Of a stretch of DNA of 64,000 bases, positions 24,301-34,834 are shown piece by piece. The DNA is from Aquanectria penicillioides. Its lineage: Eukaryota; Ascomycota; Sordariomycetes; Hypocreales; Nectriaceae. The stretch lies in assembly GCA_003415625.1 (NCBI GenBank), contig PYIU01000001.1, positions 1,736,001 through 1,800,000 of the forward strand, in the 5' to 3' direction. The notes under the pieces were generated by a model. The model had not been told where the DNA came from. It ran no database searches and saw only the letters and a program-made list of their open reading frames with translations. The translations under genes and the position numbers were made by a program. Numbering within the stretch: position 1 is the first letter of the stretch; each line of letters opens with the position of its first letter.

Positions 24301-25851
24301 CCTGGTGTGGGGCTGCATCATATGTTCCAATGTTCTACTCAGTCCAGTGCCTCACCGTTTACCGTGAATGATGTGTGATGTATCAACAAGCCCAACAGTG
24401 AGTCCTCAGAGTGACCCTCCGAGCCCAATTGCTCAGCCCAGTCTCCGGTATACTTCGTCCTTCATGTCACCTAGAGCCTTGATCCACTGAATCAACGTCC
24501 CACCTTGACCATAGCTTCAATTACCCAATTAGGAAAGTGGCCAAAGAAGAGAAGGATGATTTGGAATATTGAAGCCAAAATCATTAGCCCAAATTCGCCT
24601 CCAAGGACTAAAATTGCCGGGAACCTCCAAGGCGTTGATGTCACGCATGCATTAGACCACGGCCACTAACCTCTCTTCCACTTCAACCATCACGCTCTGA
24701 TACTCGGTTTTTGCCTTTCGGTTGATCAAGAGGTGACAGTGGTGACGGCGCCACCCAAGCGGTCTAGAAACGCTAAATTTGCAGTGCACCGTAGGGCGGA
24801 TTTCCAGGGAAAGTCCATGCGTGATCCATTCTCTCTACTATTTCCTTCATTGTTGCGACATCTTTCGCGTTTAAAGCCCGAGACAATTGGAGAAAAACGA
24901 ACTATCGACTCTTACCTCCCTCCATATATGGCCTCAAGCCACGAGAGCAATGAAGTGGATGTTTCATTTACTGGAGCAACCTTGCCCCATGCTTTGCCAT
25001 GCTATTATAGCATTCGCATACCGGTACTGGGCCTGAAAAGCAGTTTAAAGAATCTACGTCAAGTGGCTCATCTAATAGATCATCAAGGATAAAGGGTTCG
25101 TGCAAAATATTGCTGTTCATTGTCTCTCTGATTGTAAGAATAGTCATATTTGGCACTTTCAAGTCTTTTTTTTCGCCTTTCTTTCCAAGTGGTTGGTCTC
25201 GTTTAGTCATCTTAGTGTGCTTTATTCTTGTGCTGACCTCCTTCACATAGAGGCAAATGGCCTGTCATATGACCATGTTCTTAGTAGAAACCGACATATA
25301 GCAAGGTGTTCATCACAGGGCTGCTTGGTATGGATCGCAAAGACATGCAGCCGCCCAGGATTTAGATTGATGGGTTCATCCATCCCATGGAGTAAAGTGG
25401 ACCCCATGACGCCTGTTTCTGAGAACGGCGTATTAGGGGCTTTGTGCTCAGAAGCTTAAACTCCCCTGTCATGACTATCACGAAGCTAGCGGGGACGAAC
25501 CCAACGATGCCATCGTGAACTCCTCCCTCCCACCATGGAAATTCCCAGGACCATGCACTCTGGGCTCGGAAAAGAAAAACATCATCAAGGTGAATTGATC
25601 CGCAAAGTGCACAAAGGTTTTTCCAGCTGCCCAAAAGCAACAGGCGGAGCACAGCCAATGAATAACCAATGTTTCAACAATAAGCAATCCCAACGTATGA
25701 GAAGCAATAAATGACAGATTCCCACATACCACCAACTTGCTCGCGGGTTACACATTTGACCTCAGATTTGACTTCTTCCTATCTTCGCCATCACTTCCAT
25801 ACACATGTTCGTCGCTATCGACATCGATGTTCGAATCATCTCAACGCCGCG
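21371..25851. other. 4.5 kb gene-free region
   Basis: No supported gene. Contents: promoter side of the coiled-coil gene; a GGTGCT hexamer run at 22028-22056; ATGCT/ATGCA runs near 22336-22372; GT-rich tracts near 22620-22715; a CTCTGCTCTG tract near 23757-23790. From about 24.2 kb the texture changes to the AATTGCAGTGC-motif island listed separately. Confidence 0.5.
22028..22056. repeat. GGTGCT hexamer repeat
   Basis: Nearly perfect run of GGTGCT units in the gene-free region upstream of the coiled-coil gene. Confidence 0.85.
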
Positions 25852-27325
25852 ATGCCTGAATCGTTCTTGACCCAGCTGCCGCCAGAGATCGCGGCGAATG
25901 TCTGCTCTCAGCTCCCCAAGGAAGCCTTGTTTCGGATGAGGCTTGTCAACCGTCGCATCAGCTCTCTTGCAACACCATGGGCATTCCGAACAGCCTGTCT
26001 AAAAGCTTCGAGCTACTCGCCCAGCCGCTTCATCATGCTTGCAAGGTCGAATCTGTGCCAACATGTTCGAGAAATAACATGCAACACCCTAGCGGAAGGA
26101 TTCAGATATCGATGGGGTGAATATGATCCCCCAATGGGTTTCTTCCAGGCCCTCAACTGCTTGCGCTATTTCCGCCGTCTCAACGCCCTTGACATACGAT
26201 TCACCAAGTACTTTACCAATTCATCCACTCCAGGCGCTGACCAGGAAACAAGCGAGCTCCGATACATAGTTTTGGATACTATCTTCAAATCTTTGGCTGG
26301 CACTCCAGACGCAAGGTCAGGAGAGGAGATTGTTAGAAGACTCTATCCTCGAAAGAGGTTTCCGTATAGGGGGGAAGCCAACTTCCCCACAGTCACAACC
26401 CCTATCTCTTTGACCACCCTCACTATTGTTAACCTCGCCGCCTTCGCCGATGAACGCCTTACCAAAACGAAAGCCTTCAATACGATTCCTAGAGCAGGGA
26501 GCATTACTAATTTGGATATTCACTTTATGAACGAAACAAGCTCGGTGGACCGGTATGATGAGCCATATATGCCGGACTTTTATGAATTCTTCGAGCACGT
26601 CCCCTTCACATAGTTGCAACCGGAAATGTTAGCGAACTTGAAAGTGATGTCCCTGTCCTGTTATCAATGGTGGGGTTGGCATCCTAAGCTGGAACTTCGT
26701 TCACATGTTTATAAGGGCTTCCCGAACTTGAAGAAGCTAACTTCGGGCAACTACGTCTTTAGCCACCCCTAGCAGGTTGACTAGGCGGCATCTCTAGCAC
26801 TTGAGGAACTTAGACTCGAAAGGCGTGCCATTCTACACCAAGCTACCGTTTCGGAAGAAAATGAGAATGACAGCGAAGTCATCGGACGAGATGAGGATGG
26901 GAAAGAGATTGTAGTGTCCAACGAGGGTTACCAACCTTTTGAATGGCTACAGTTCTTAGACGACCCCCGGAAGACCAAATGCAGACATTCCGATTTCCGC
27001 TTCGCTGGCATATGGTTCTCGACCAATGGAGAGAATCGATGCCAACCCTACGGGTTTTCAAGGCTGATTCTGAAAACACACGATATGTCTTTTACCAGTA
27101 CCTTGGGTGGTGGGAGTGGACTGGCTGGGTTCGGCACTATGGCGCTTGCGTCGATCGGTCCGAGTGGGCAATGGAGAAGGAGCTCGTATATAGGGACAAG
27201 GCAGCATTGGAAAGCATACTTTCCGAGGCCAATTCGCGGGAATGGCGGTTATCATCATCCCGATGGGATTGGGCATTGGGTTGTTATCGGGAAGCGTATG
27301 TGGGGCATGAAGCATTCGGATGAGC
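25852..27325 (+). pseudogene. F-box protein pseudogene
   Basis: N-terminal F-box (FLTQLPPEIAANVCSQLPKEALFRMRLVNRRI) followed by a leucine-rich body typical of the large fungal F-box family, which would act as SCF ubiquitin-ligase adaptors. The frame stays open for 253 codons and then meets TAG at ~26611. Clear homologous reading continues in the same frame (KVMSLSCYQWWGWHPKLELR, NLKKLTSGNYVFSH) through two more TAG codons near 26768 and 26780, each where a Trp fits (family-like HPWQVDW). Around 26950-26985 the reading shifts frame to FPLRWHMVLDQWRESMPTLRVF and runs to a stop at 27325. All three stops can arise from single C-to-T changes in CpA context on one strand or the other. A short truncated product of 253 aa from 25852 is still possible. 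Confidence 0.75.
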
Positions 27326-28901
27326 AACACAGACTTTAGAACACCATAGTGCTTTGTTCCAGGTTTCTTCTCCTTTTCTTTTTTCCTTGACGGGCTTTAG
27401 CATTTATTACTGGCTATCTAGGAGTGTTATGTTTGCTATTCATAGTCGATAGGAGCTGACAGGCTTCAAGTCATCTGGGTTCGGGAAATTGGATTGAGGC
27501 ATGGAGCACATGCGCTGCAGTGTAGAGGAGGCTTGCTTAAAGATCCGAAGTTTACGAATGCTTTAATATAAGTGAGTAAAAAACACACCATTGAGGAAAA
27601 TTTGTGTGGACCTTTGTCCTTTGCTATTCCACCCAAGTTGGTCCCAAGAAGAGATGACAATGGGCCCCGAGAGTGCAGGGTCAAAGATATCTTGGCATGT
27701 GGTGGTTGCATGAAGAGAGTTCACACCAATACTGCGATCACTGGAAGGTTTGATTACAGTAGCAGAATTGGGTTTAACTTTTCATGGCACGGCAGTTAAA
27801 TTTGTCCAAGAAATTCGGGTTGCCTTAGCCAGTAGAGAGATGCACTCAAAGTAGAACCGGGAGGAAACTACAGGGCAAGCGGAGTGGCCACACGGGGATA
27901 ACTATATAAACGAGAACAAGAGCATCTCTCATAGAATAACAACGGCCCGAAGAAAGCTCTATGCAGTATATGGAGCATCCATCACGAGACATATCGGCGA
28001 ATAAAACCCTGGTCTCCTGAGTGAGTGTCTGGGTTACGGCTCAAGAACGAACTTGCTTTGTAGAATCAAATTGCATTGATCATCTCAGAGTGGATACCGC
28101 TTACATGTTTTGCATACCGTGTCAAAGGTGTTCCAGAAAGGCTGAAATTGCAGTGAATATAAAGACCACAAGGCAACCTCGCCAAATATGCAGTTCGCAT
28201 CCCTGAGGCTTGGTTCGCAAACGCTAAAATTTCAGTGCTGGGGACTGGGACTGCGCTCAGCCAAGGTTCCACCCCCTAACGAAGATATATACAAAGCGGC
28301 CTCGGTTAGACATACACGTGAACAACACCACTGAAATAGCTTCCGATACTAAATTGCAGTGCTCGTTCGCGATCACTCTATCAGTGGCATCCGGATCGAA
28401 ACGTCCACCAACACCAGGCAAAAGCAACATTGGATATTCTCTCGGCACGGTTGGAACTCGAGATTTGGAACGTCAAATAACACTACCCGCTCCTTTCCCA
28501 CTTCGAAGGGTGGGTTAGTACACATCCCTTTGATGCAATTACGGGCCTCGAAACGATCTGGTCAAGAAAAGAGTCAAAATTGGACTGAATGTTGGCAACT
28601 GTCAAACATTGCCTGCTGGGGCAGCCCCGTGCCCGTTGTGGCTGACCGGTCATCATTCTCAGGGACGCCGATTTGGCCCAATTTCCTCCATTTTCGATCA
28701 ATCATATTGCCATAAATGCTCAAGTGTCTCAGTGAGGCTAAAATTGCAGTGCCCCGTGCCCGAGTCAAGGTCGAGCCTCAGTCTCCTCCACCACCACCAC
28801 GCGTGGTATACAGGGGATGTCTGAACGCACACCGACTGGAATAATCCCCACACACATGCTATCCTTCTCTGCCAACACCAAAATTGCAGTGCATGAGTCA
28901 A
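27326..28901. other. Decayed gene-free region 3' of the F-box pseudogene
   Basis: No supported gene. Only short overlapping frames on both strands. Five copies of the AAATTGCAGTGC-like motif lie between 28145 and 28892. Confidence 0.5.
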
Positions 28902-29236
28902 ACCTCACACTGACTACTCGCAAGCTCGGAGTTGGTCACAAAAACCCTGTACACCTCAGTTTAAGCAGGCAATAGCTAAAAACCCTTGGATAATTATAGG
29001 GCAATATCGCCTATAATACCCTCTAGAAAATTTAAAGTCCAATTAAATAGATAATTTTATAGATTATAAAGATATCTTCTGTTTTGACATTTTGCATGTA
29101 GAATGCTGAGATGTTTTAAGGAGAAGCTTTGCACTAACAGATTTCTTAGTAAAATGCTAAGAATTAAGATCGTACGAGGTTTTTGTGGCTATCCATATTT
29201 GTGACCAACTTCGAGCTTGCGAGTAGTCTGTGAGGT
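28902..29236. mobile_element. MITE-like inverted-repeat element
   Basis: Two 31-nt arms, 28912-28942 and 29198-29228, are reverse complements with one mismatch (the left arm begins GACTACTCGCAAGCTC). Homology extends outward through CCTCACA on both sides with a 2-nt indel, giving outer limits near 28902 and 29236. The ~255-bp interior is sharply AT-rich compared with its surroundings and contains an imperfect palindrome around TATAGGGCAATATCGCC near 29000. There is no transposase frame. No clear target-site duplication was found, so the exact ends are uncertain. It fits a non-autonomous DNA transposon or its remnant. Confidence 0.65.
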
Positions 29237-29971
29237 CAGACCCACCATACACCAACAGGTACCTAGGCTCTCGATTGCCAACCCCTTGGGGGTTGCTGTA
29301 CATCGATCACATTTACGACATGATCAATCAAACTGGACCATTTGACACAAAATGCGTAATGTTCGGCCCTCACCACACCGTAGAAAATACAGAACCCTTT
29401 GCCATACCTTGGCACGGTGGTCCTGGCGTACACTTTTTCTCAACAGTCATCTGAGATACTGGTCGAATGTGTCGTAGAAGAATTAGAACTGCAGTGCTCG
29501 ATCTACAAGTGGATGGGACTCAGGCTCGAGCCTGGGACGAAGAATACAACCATATTCTCGCCGAATGCAAGTTGCAGCCTGGTTGCGATCGTTTATCGGG
29601 GCTGGTTACTCCGAGCCATGTGCTCCGGAAACACTAACTTTGCAATACAAATCTCGCGCGATGGCCATCGTGCCACGAACTTGGTAGGAATAAAATGCAA
29701 CCCAACCACAATCCAGACGATACGGTCATGACTGCTCTGTCAACGAGGTGTTGTTGGTTATGAATTCGTAAATGTCGTCAAGAACTAATAGAATTGCGGT
29801 GTGGGTTGAATAAAGTTTAGGCTTGACGGATTCAACATGTAACCAACACCTGTTGTCTCGTAAAGCATAACAAATCGTCCTGAATACAAATTATTCTGCC
29901 CCGGGTATCAATTTGACCAAAAACACCAAAAGTGACAGTCCCGCCCACGTCCCTTGCCCTTCCCCGTTACC
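29237..29971. other. Gene-free stretch with motif copies
   Basis: 3' side of the AT-hook gene (minus strand). Two diverged copies of the AAATTGCAGTGC-like motif (29487, 29792). No supported gene. Confidence 0.5.
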
Positions 29972-32071
29972 TTACGCGCTGGTTTGTGCACTGAGATCGT
30001 AGCACCACATAGGAGGAACTATGCCAGCATCCTCATACTTGATTCTCATCCGCTCTCGTAAATCCTTTACCCTCTGGACCACCTCCTCCTCACTCCGGCC
30101 GGGCACCAAGGGCGTCATCGCCCGAACATTGGGTCTCTGGACCTTTCGAATCATACCCAGCAGCCGCTCATCCTCGTCCTTGTACCATCCTCCATGCTTC
30201 TCATAGTACTCGTCGCTTGGATTTTGTCGGGGCCCGAGAGGGGTTTTCCCGTTCATGCGCTGGATCGATTCCACAAAGAGTCGCATCTGATGATCTTTCG
30301 TCTCGCGCTCTTCTTGCTCCCTCCTCTCCCGTGCCATCCGCAATGCAAGATCTTTTTCTCTAGCCAGTTTCTCCCGCTCAGGGGCTGTGGCAAGCCAGTT
30401 AAGCTTATCCGCCCCTTCCTGCAATGCCTGTCTGGCCTCACTTAACTGATATTCCATATTTTTCCTTTGTTGATCTGGTCTTTTTAGCTTGATTTTGTTT
30501 TTTGTTGCCTTTTCGGGGTACTCCGACTGGATCTGAGCATTGACCACGTTGAACAGCCGTTGTAGCCATCCTACAATTCGCAAGGGTAATTGCAACGTGG
30601 AGGACGTAAACCGGCATGTCTCAGTCATTGATATTGTGTTGCCACTACTTGGAACATCAACACCAGCCTTGAAACTTTCCTCCAGTACCAGGATTAGCAT
30701 CGGAATAATTTTCAAGTGCAGGCTTTCAAAGGCCTCTCGGCCCCACTTCGACATTTTCGATCTGTCTTGAGGCTGTAAACTCCACCAACCCTGAATCCTC
30801 TTGGAGATGCGGTTAACGAGAGAATTTATGGAGGTAAAAATATTTTTTAGTTTGCTTTTGTGTTTGCGCAGATAGTCGAACTGCTCTTTAAAGTTCGGAG
30901 CTCGAGGCATATCACAGCAGAACTCTCGCAGAGCATTGAGGTGCATAAACAGAGCCGCGGATTTGTCAGGCTGAAGGAACCTTTTGTGGCCCATAAACCA
31001 GGCTGGCTTGGTCTGACCTTCTTCAACAATGAACTTATCTTTCCAACATACATCCCCTGTCCAACCACCTAGGTTCATTAGAAATGTCAAGCTTTCAATC
31101 CACTTGACTGACACTTCGGTCAAGATGAGTTGATCACTGTCTTCCGGGGGGTCAATGAGGACAGATTCTTCCATAAATACCATAGTGGCATTATTTCCAA
31201 CCTCAGTTTCATTTTCATGCTGGAATTCTGCAAACTCCTTTGACGCATCGTCGTCCGATGTGTTGGAATCTCCACCATCTTCATTTTCCCTGGCATGTTT
31301 GATGTAAGACCAGTCATCGCTTGAAAAGGGGTCTTCCTGAGTATTCACTTGCCGCTGTTCTGAGCGTGGTGGCTGCTCTCCTGGATCTGCACCCAACTCT
31401 ACAGAGCCTCCCCTGGGCTCTTTGTAACTAGCTTCGCCGTATGGGGTCTTCTTATTCTGTCGTGGTTTTTTCCTGGGTCTTCCAGGCCTGGGCCGCTTCG
31501 TCTGGGTTGTGGATCTCGGTTCTGGCGCCTGTTCAGCAACCGCCACAAGTGGATCCGAGGATTTCTCCCGAGGTGCTTCATGTTCATCGTCGACGCCACC
31601 GGCTTTTTCTTGAGCTCTGGCTGCTCTTTCGGCACGTTCTTTTTCCGGTAGGAGATTCTTTTTGAGAGCCTCATAAAAGGCGGGCTCCTTAGGCGCTTCA
31701 TTTTCGTCCTCGGTCTCGACAACCTCTGGCTGCGGCTGCTCTGGTGTTGGTTCTCGTCTACCGCCTGCTCGTCGTCGCTTCACTGCTTCTTGTTCCGTTC
31801 TTTCGGCTGCCGGAACACGCCTCTTTCTATTAGGGAGCGTTTCTAGTTTCTCGTTGTCCAAGGCAGCCTTGTGAGATCGAGTGCGGCGGCCAGTTGTGGT
31901 TGCTCTCTCCATCGCTGGCTTTGAGACCGCCTGGAGGGTACTTTCCGCTTCATCTTTGTCGCTCAACTTATCGCGGGCAGACTTGAGGGAGCTTCTCGTT
32001 CTCCTTTTCGCAGCTTTCGGCTCGAGGACAGGCGATGCCGCCTTTTTAGACGATCGAGTTCGGCGCGGCAT
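29972..32071 (-). CDS. AT-hook nuclear protein with SANT-like C terminus
   Basis: Single-exon frame of 699 aa; function not recognised. Seen: a strongly basic N terminus (RRTRSS, KRRTRSS, GRRTRS, RKRRVPAAE), an AT-hook (RPRPGRPRKKP, residues ~193-203) that would bind the minor groove of AT-rich DNA, and an acidic Asp/Ser/Glu-rich middle (~245-300). A predicted globular region follows at ~310-560, rich in Trp and Leu (VSVKWIESLTFLMNLGGWTGDVCWKDKF; LPLRIVGWLQRLFNVVNAQIQ), then a charged helix (~560-620). The C-terminal segment WYKDEDERLLGMIRKV...LVPGRSEEEVVQRV has the pattern of a Myb/SANT-like domain. This points to a chromatin or DNA-binding role (inference). The start is the first Met of the frame. 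It is divergent from the PTPA gene. Confidence 0.8.
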   Translation of the reverse strand: MPRRTRSSKKAASPVLEPKAAKRRTRSSLKSARDKLSDKDEAESTLQAVSKPAMERATTTGRRTRSHKAALDNEKLETLPNRKRRVPAAERTEQEAVKRRRAGGRREPTPEQPQPEVVETEDENEAPKEPAFYEALKKNLLPEKERAERAARAQEKAGGVDDEHEAPREKSSDPLVAVAEQAPEPRSTTQTKRPRPGRPRKKPRQNKKTPYGEASYKEPRGGSVELGADPGEQPPRSEQRQVNTQEDPFSSDDWSYIKHARENEDGGDSNTSDDDASKEFAEFQHENETEVGNNATMVFMEESVLIDPPEDSDQLILTEVSVKWIESLTFLMNLGGWTGDVCWKDKFIVEEGQTKPAWFMGHKRFLQPDKSAALFMHLNALREFCCDMPRAPNFKEQFDYLRKHKSKLKNIFTSINSLVNRISKRIQGWWSLQPQDRSKMSKWGREAFESLHLKIIPMLILVLEESFKAGVDVPSSGNTISMTETCRFTSSTLQLPLRIVGWLQRLFNVVNAQIQSEYPEKATKNKIKLKRPDQQRKNMEYQLSEARQALQEGADKLNWLATAPEREKLAREKDLALRMARERREQEERETKDHQMRLFVESIQRMNGKTPLGPRQNPSDEYYEKHGGWYKDEDERLLGMIRKVQRPNVRAMTPLVPGRSEEEVVQRVKDLRERMRIKYEDAGIVPPMWCYDLSAQTSA

Positions 32072-32822
32072 GAGGGTCAGAGAAGCGGCAGCGGTGGGGA
32101 TCTGGCGCTAGAACTCGCATGCGGGGAGTTACTGGTGATCAAATGTTTGCTCCCTAAGCCGGGAAGGTATGGTACATCTCCAAACCGTCACGGCTGAGAT
32201 GGATTTACCAACGAGCGTGGAGGGTGATGTCATAAAAGAATGGCCTAATTGCTGATGTGGAGTTGAGCGACGGTCAATCAAAGCGAACTTTCTTTGTTCG
32301 AGAACGCGTGCCGACGCGTCTCGGGGAAAGTGGGGCACAGAGCCTAAGTGCTGCCAAGCTTGCTGCCCCAGACTGCCGACGGGCTTGAAGCCCACGAAGA
32401 TGACATCACTCATGGATAATGATCATGATGTGTGACGATCTTTGAAATGTATCTGCTAGCTCTTCATTAGATAGATGTCAAGTTTTCTCTCAGATTTTTT
32501 ACAGAATAATATGCGCATTGCCCCAGGCAGGTGGAAATGGCCCATCCATTTGAGCTACCCTCTAATTAGGACCAGACCCAGAGCGTCACCAAGAGCTGAG
32601 AAACAGCTGACTAAATTATTCCACCACCCCATCAACTACCGGTACAAGCATCAGCTCCCCCAACTTCAGACGTGCACATCCATATCAGCTGCGCGACGTC
32701 ATTTCTTCTCTTCACTATTTCATATCTCGTCCTATATCCTCGCGCCTCACTCCTCGCCTACCACCTACAATCAACGCACTCCACCCTGGCAGCTCCGCTG
32801 GCTATCGTTTACCCCCGCAGTC
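32072..32822. promoter_or_regulatory. Divergent intergenic region, AT-hook gene / PTPA gene
   Basis: About 750 bp separates the two divergent start codons and should hold both promoters. The frame upstream of 32823 is open back to 32475, but the residues before MASGTPPKP look like translated leader (low conservation, no PTPA similarity), so that part is treated as 5' UTR. Confidence 0.5.
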
Positions 32823-34249
32823 ATGGCATCGGGCACCCCGCCAAAGCCCGCACCCACAGCCCTCGCCGTGCTCGATCTCGCCTCCTCCACGCCCGCCTTC
32901 ACCACGCCCGTCAAGCGCATCCACGACGGTCCCGACGTCGCCCGTTTCCTCACCTCCCTCGCCTACCGCGACATAGGCATCTTCATCCTCCAGCTCAACC
33001 TCGCCCTCTGCCCCCGTCACCAAGCCAGCTCGCCCCTCCCCCGCACTTTTCCCCTCTCCTCTCGACCGCCTTCTACACCTCTGCCTGCCTCCATCCAAGC
33101 TTTGCAGGCGCTTTTGGAAAAGATTGAGAGCTTCATTGGCGAGGCTCCACCTGACCCTGGCCCAAGGAGGTTCGGAAACGTCAGCTACCGCAAGTGGTAT
33201 GCCATCCTAGAGCAGAAGCTCGATGAGCTACTCGGGGATGGTCCCCTAGGTGAGACTGTGAAGTTGGGCGAGGGGAAGGCCAAAGAGGAGGTCTCAAGCT
33301 ATCTTCTAGGAGGGTTTGGAAGTGTACAGCGCTTGGACTATGGAACAGGACACGAGCTCAGCTTCGTGGCCTTCCTAGGATGTTTATGGAAGCTTGGATA
33401 TTTCAAGGACGGGACTCAGGGTGGCGGGGTTGAGCGGCAAATTGTTCTCCAAGTCATTGAGCCGTACGTTTTGGGCATTCTCGTTTCTACCCCATCAGCT
33501 ACTAATCAATCGTGTCTAGATACCTTAAAGTGGTGAGAAAGCTCATCCTCACATACACCCTCGAACCGGCCGGCTCCCATGGCGTTTGGGGCCTTGACGA
33601 TCACTCCTTCATGCCCTACATTTTTGGTTCGGCCCAATTCACCCGCCCCATCGACGACAACACCACCGTCATGCCCACCGAGGGCTCTGTCAAGGGCGCC
33701 CCCAAGACCAGCGACGTCGTCAAGCCGCTTGTCGTCGACGACTACCGTCAGACCAACATGTACTTCTCAGCCATCGGCTTCATCAACGACGTCAAGAAGG
33801 GCCCCTTCTGGGAGCACAGCCCCATCCTCTTCGACATTTCGGGCATCCGCGACGGCTGGGGCAAGATCAACAAGGGCATGATCAAGATGTTCAACGCCGA
33901 GGTCCTCTCCAAGTTCCCCGTCGTCCAGCACTTCCCCTTCGGTGCCCTCTTCTCCTGGGACCAGGACCCAGACGCCGCTACACCGACCCAGAGCGTGCAC
34001 ATGGTCAACCAACCCGTCGCCACGTCCGCCATGCAGCCTCCATCAGTTTCCGGCACCGCGGCACCGTGGGCCCAAGCTACCAGGATGCCGCCGCCGTCAG
34101 GGCCCGGGATTCCCTACACGCGAGTCCCGCCGCCGGGCCCCAGCTCGGGCGTGATTGGCACCCGGCCCCCGCCAGCCAAGGCAGGAGAATCAGAGTCTAC
34201 GAGCGGGCAGATTACCATGACCAAAGCTCCTTGGGCTAGAAACAATTAG
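32823..34249 (+). CDS. rrd1: Serine/threonine phosphatase 2A activator (PTPA, Rrd1-type)
   Basis: PTPA is a peptidyl-prolyl isomerase that activates the PP2A catalytic subunit; yeast has Rrd1 and Rrd2 (family knowledge). Two exons, 32823-33463 and 33520-34249, join in frame across a 56-nt intron (GTACGT...GTCTAG) to give 456 aa. Seen: [13 protein letters not shown], the conserved middle block [50 protein letters not shown], then [13 protein letters not shown] and [30 protein letters not shown]. The C-terminal ~100 residues are a Pro/Ala/Gly-rich extension beyond the core, which fits Rrd1 rather than the shorter Rrd2. The start is the Met in [19 protein letters not shown]. Confidence 0.93.
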
Positions 34250-34834
34250 CAGACCGAGTTTAAACTGTGGGGGGTCTAAGTATATATGCGAAATGAAGGA
34301 ACTATGGTCTCATCTCCGATCGACAAGGCACGAACGTAAAGGAGGTTGGCCATGTGTAGGGCCGAACCGGCAACCTTATCCTCTCAGGCAAATGGAGTGA
34401 CGTGGAGGAATGGTCATTGGCCGTCGGAAGAGTGTCACACGACCAGCCACGTCTACGTGAGACCTCGCAGTCACTAGGGAAACGAAACAAAACAGCTGGG
34501 CGAGAATTGCACAGAAGTGAACTGAAGAGGAAACATTGTAATGGAGAGCACGGAGAGCTTGTGCATTAGACAAAAAATGCAGGGTATAGACTTGGAAGCA
34601 CATCGCATCGCTCCTCTCTCCTGGGTATCCAGCCGACTAGCAGAAAAAAGAAAACAACCAGACCACAAAGAAGGGTCTGTAGCAAAAACAAAGAAACGAT
34701 GCATCGTCCATTCCCCGCCACATCCATAATTACTCGGACGCGTGCATGCTGACCCCTTGATTCAATAACTCCATGACAACATGTTAACTTGACTGAGCTT
34801 GCAGGTTGGCACGGACAGGAGCATAGTGGAGAAT
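34250..34834. other. Convergent 3' region
   Basis: 585 bp between the stop of the PTPA gene and the stop of the Ala/Pro-rich gene on the other strand. Nothing else supported. Confidence 0.5.

Larger units (their letters stand above)
24205..29803 (+). repeat. Dispersed AAATTGCAGTGC-like motif (9 copies)
   Basis: A short motif, fullest form GGCTAAAATTGCAGTGC, recurs on the + strand. The 11-mer AATTGCAGTGC is exact at 24207, 28352, 28742 and 28882. Copies with one or two changes start near 24776, 28146, 28228, 29487 and 29792. Looser relatives may lie near 24609, 28067 and 29634. Spacing is irregular (82, 124, 140, 305, 390 nt and more) and the DNA between copies does not obviously align. The copies flank the F-box pseudogene and the inverted-repeat element. 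They could be remnants of a decayed tandem repeat or a repeated binding site; the sequence does not decide. Confidence 0.65.
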
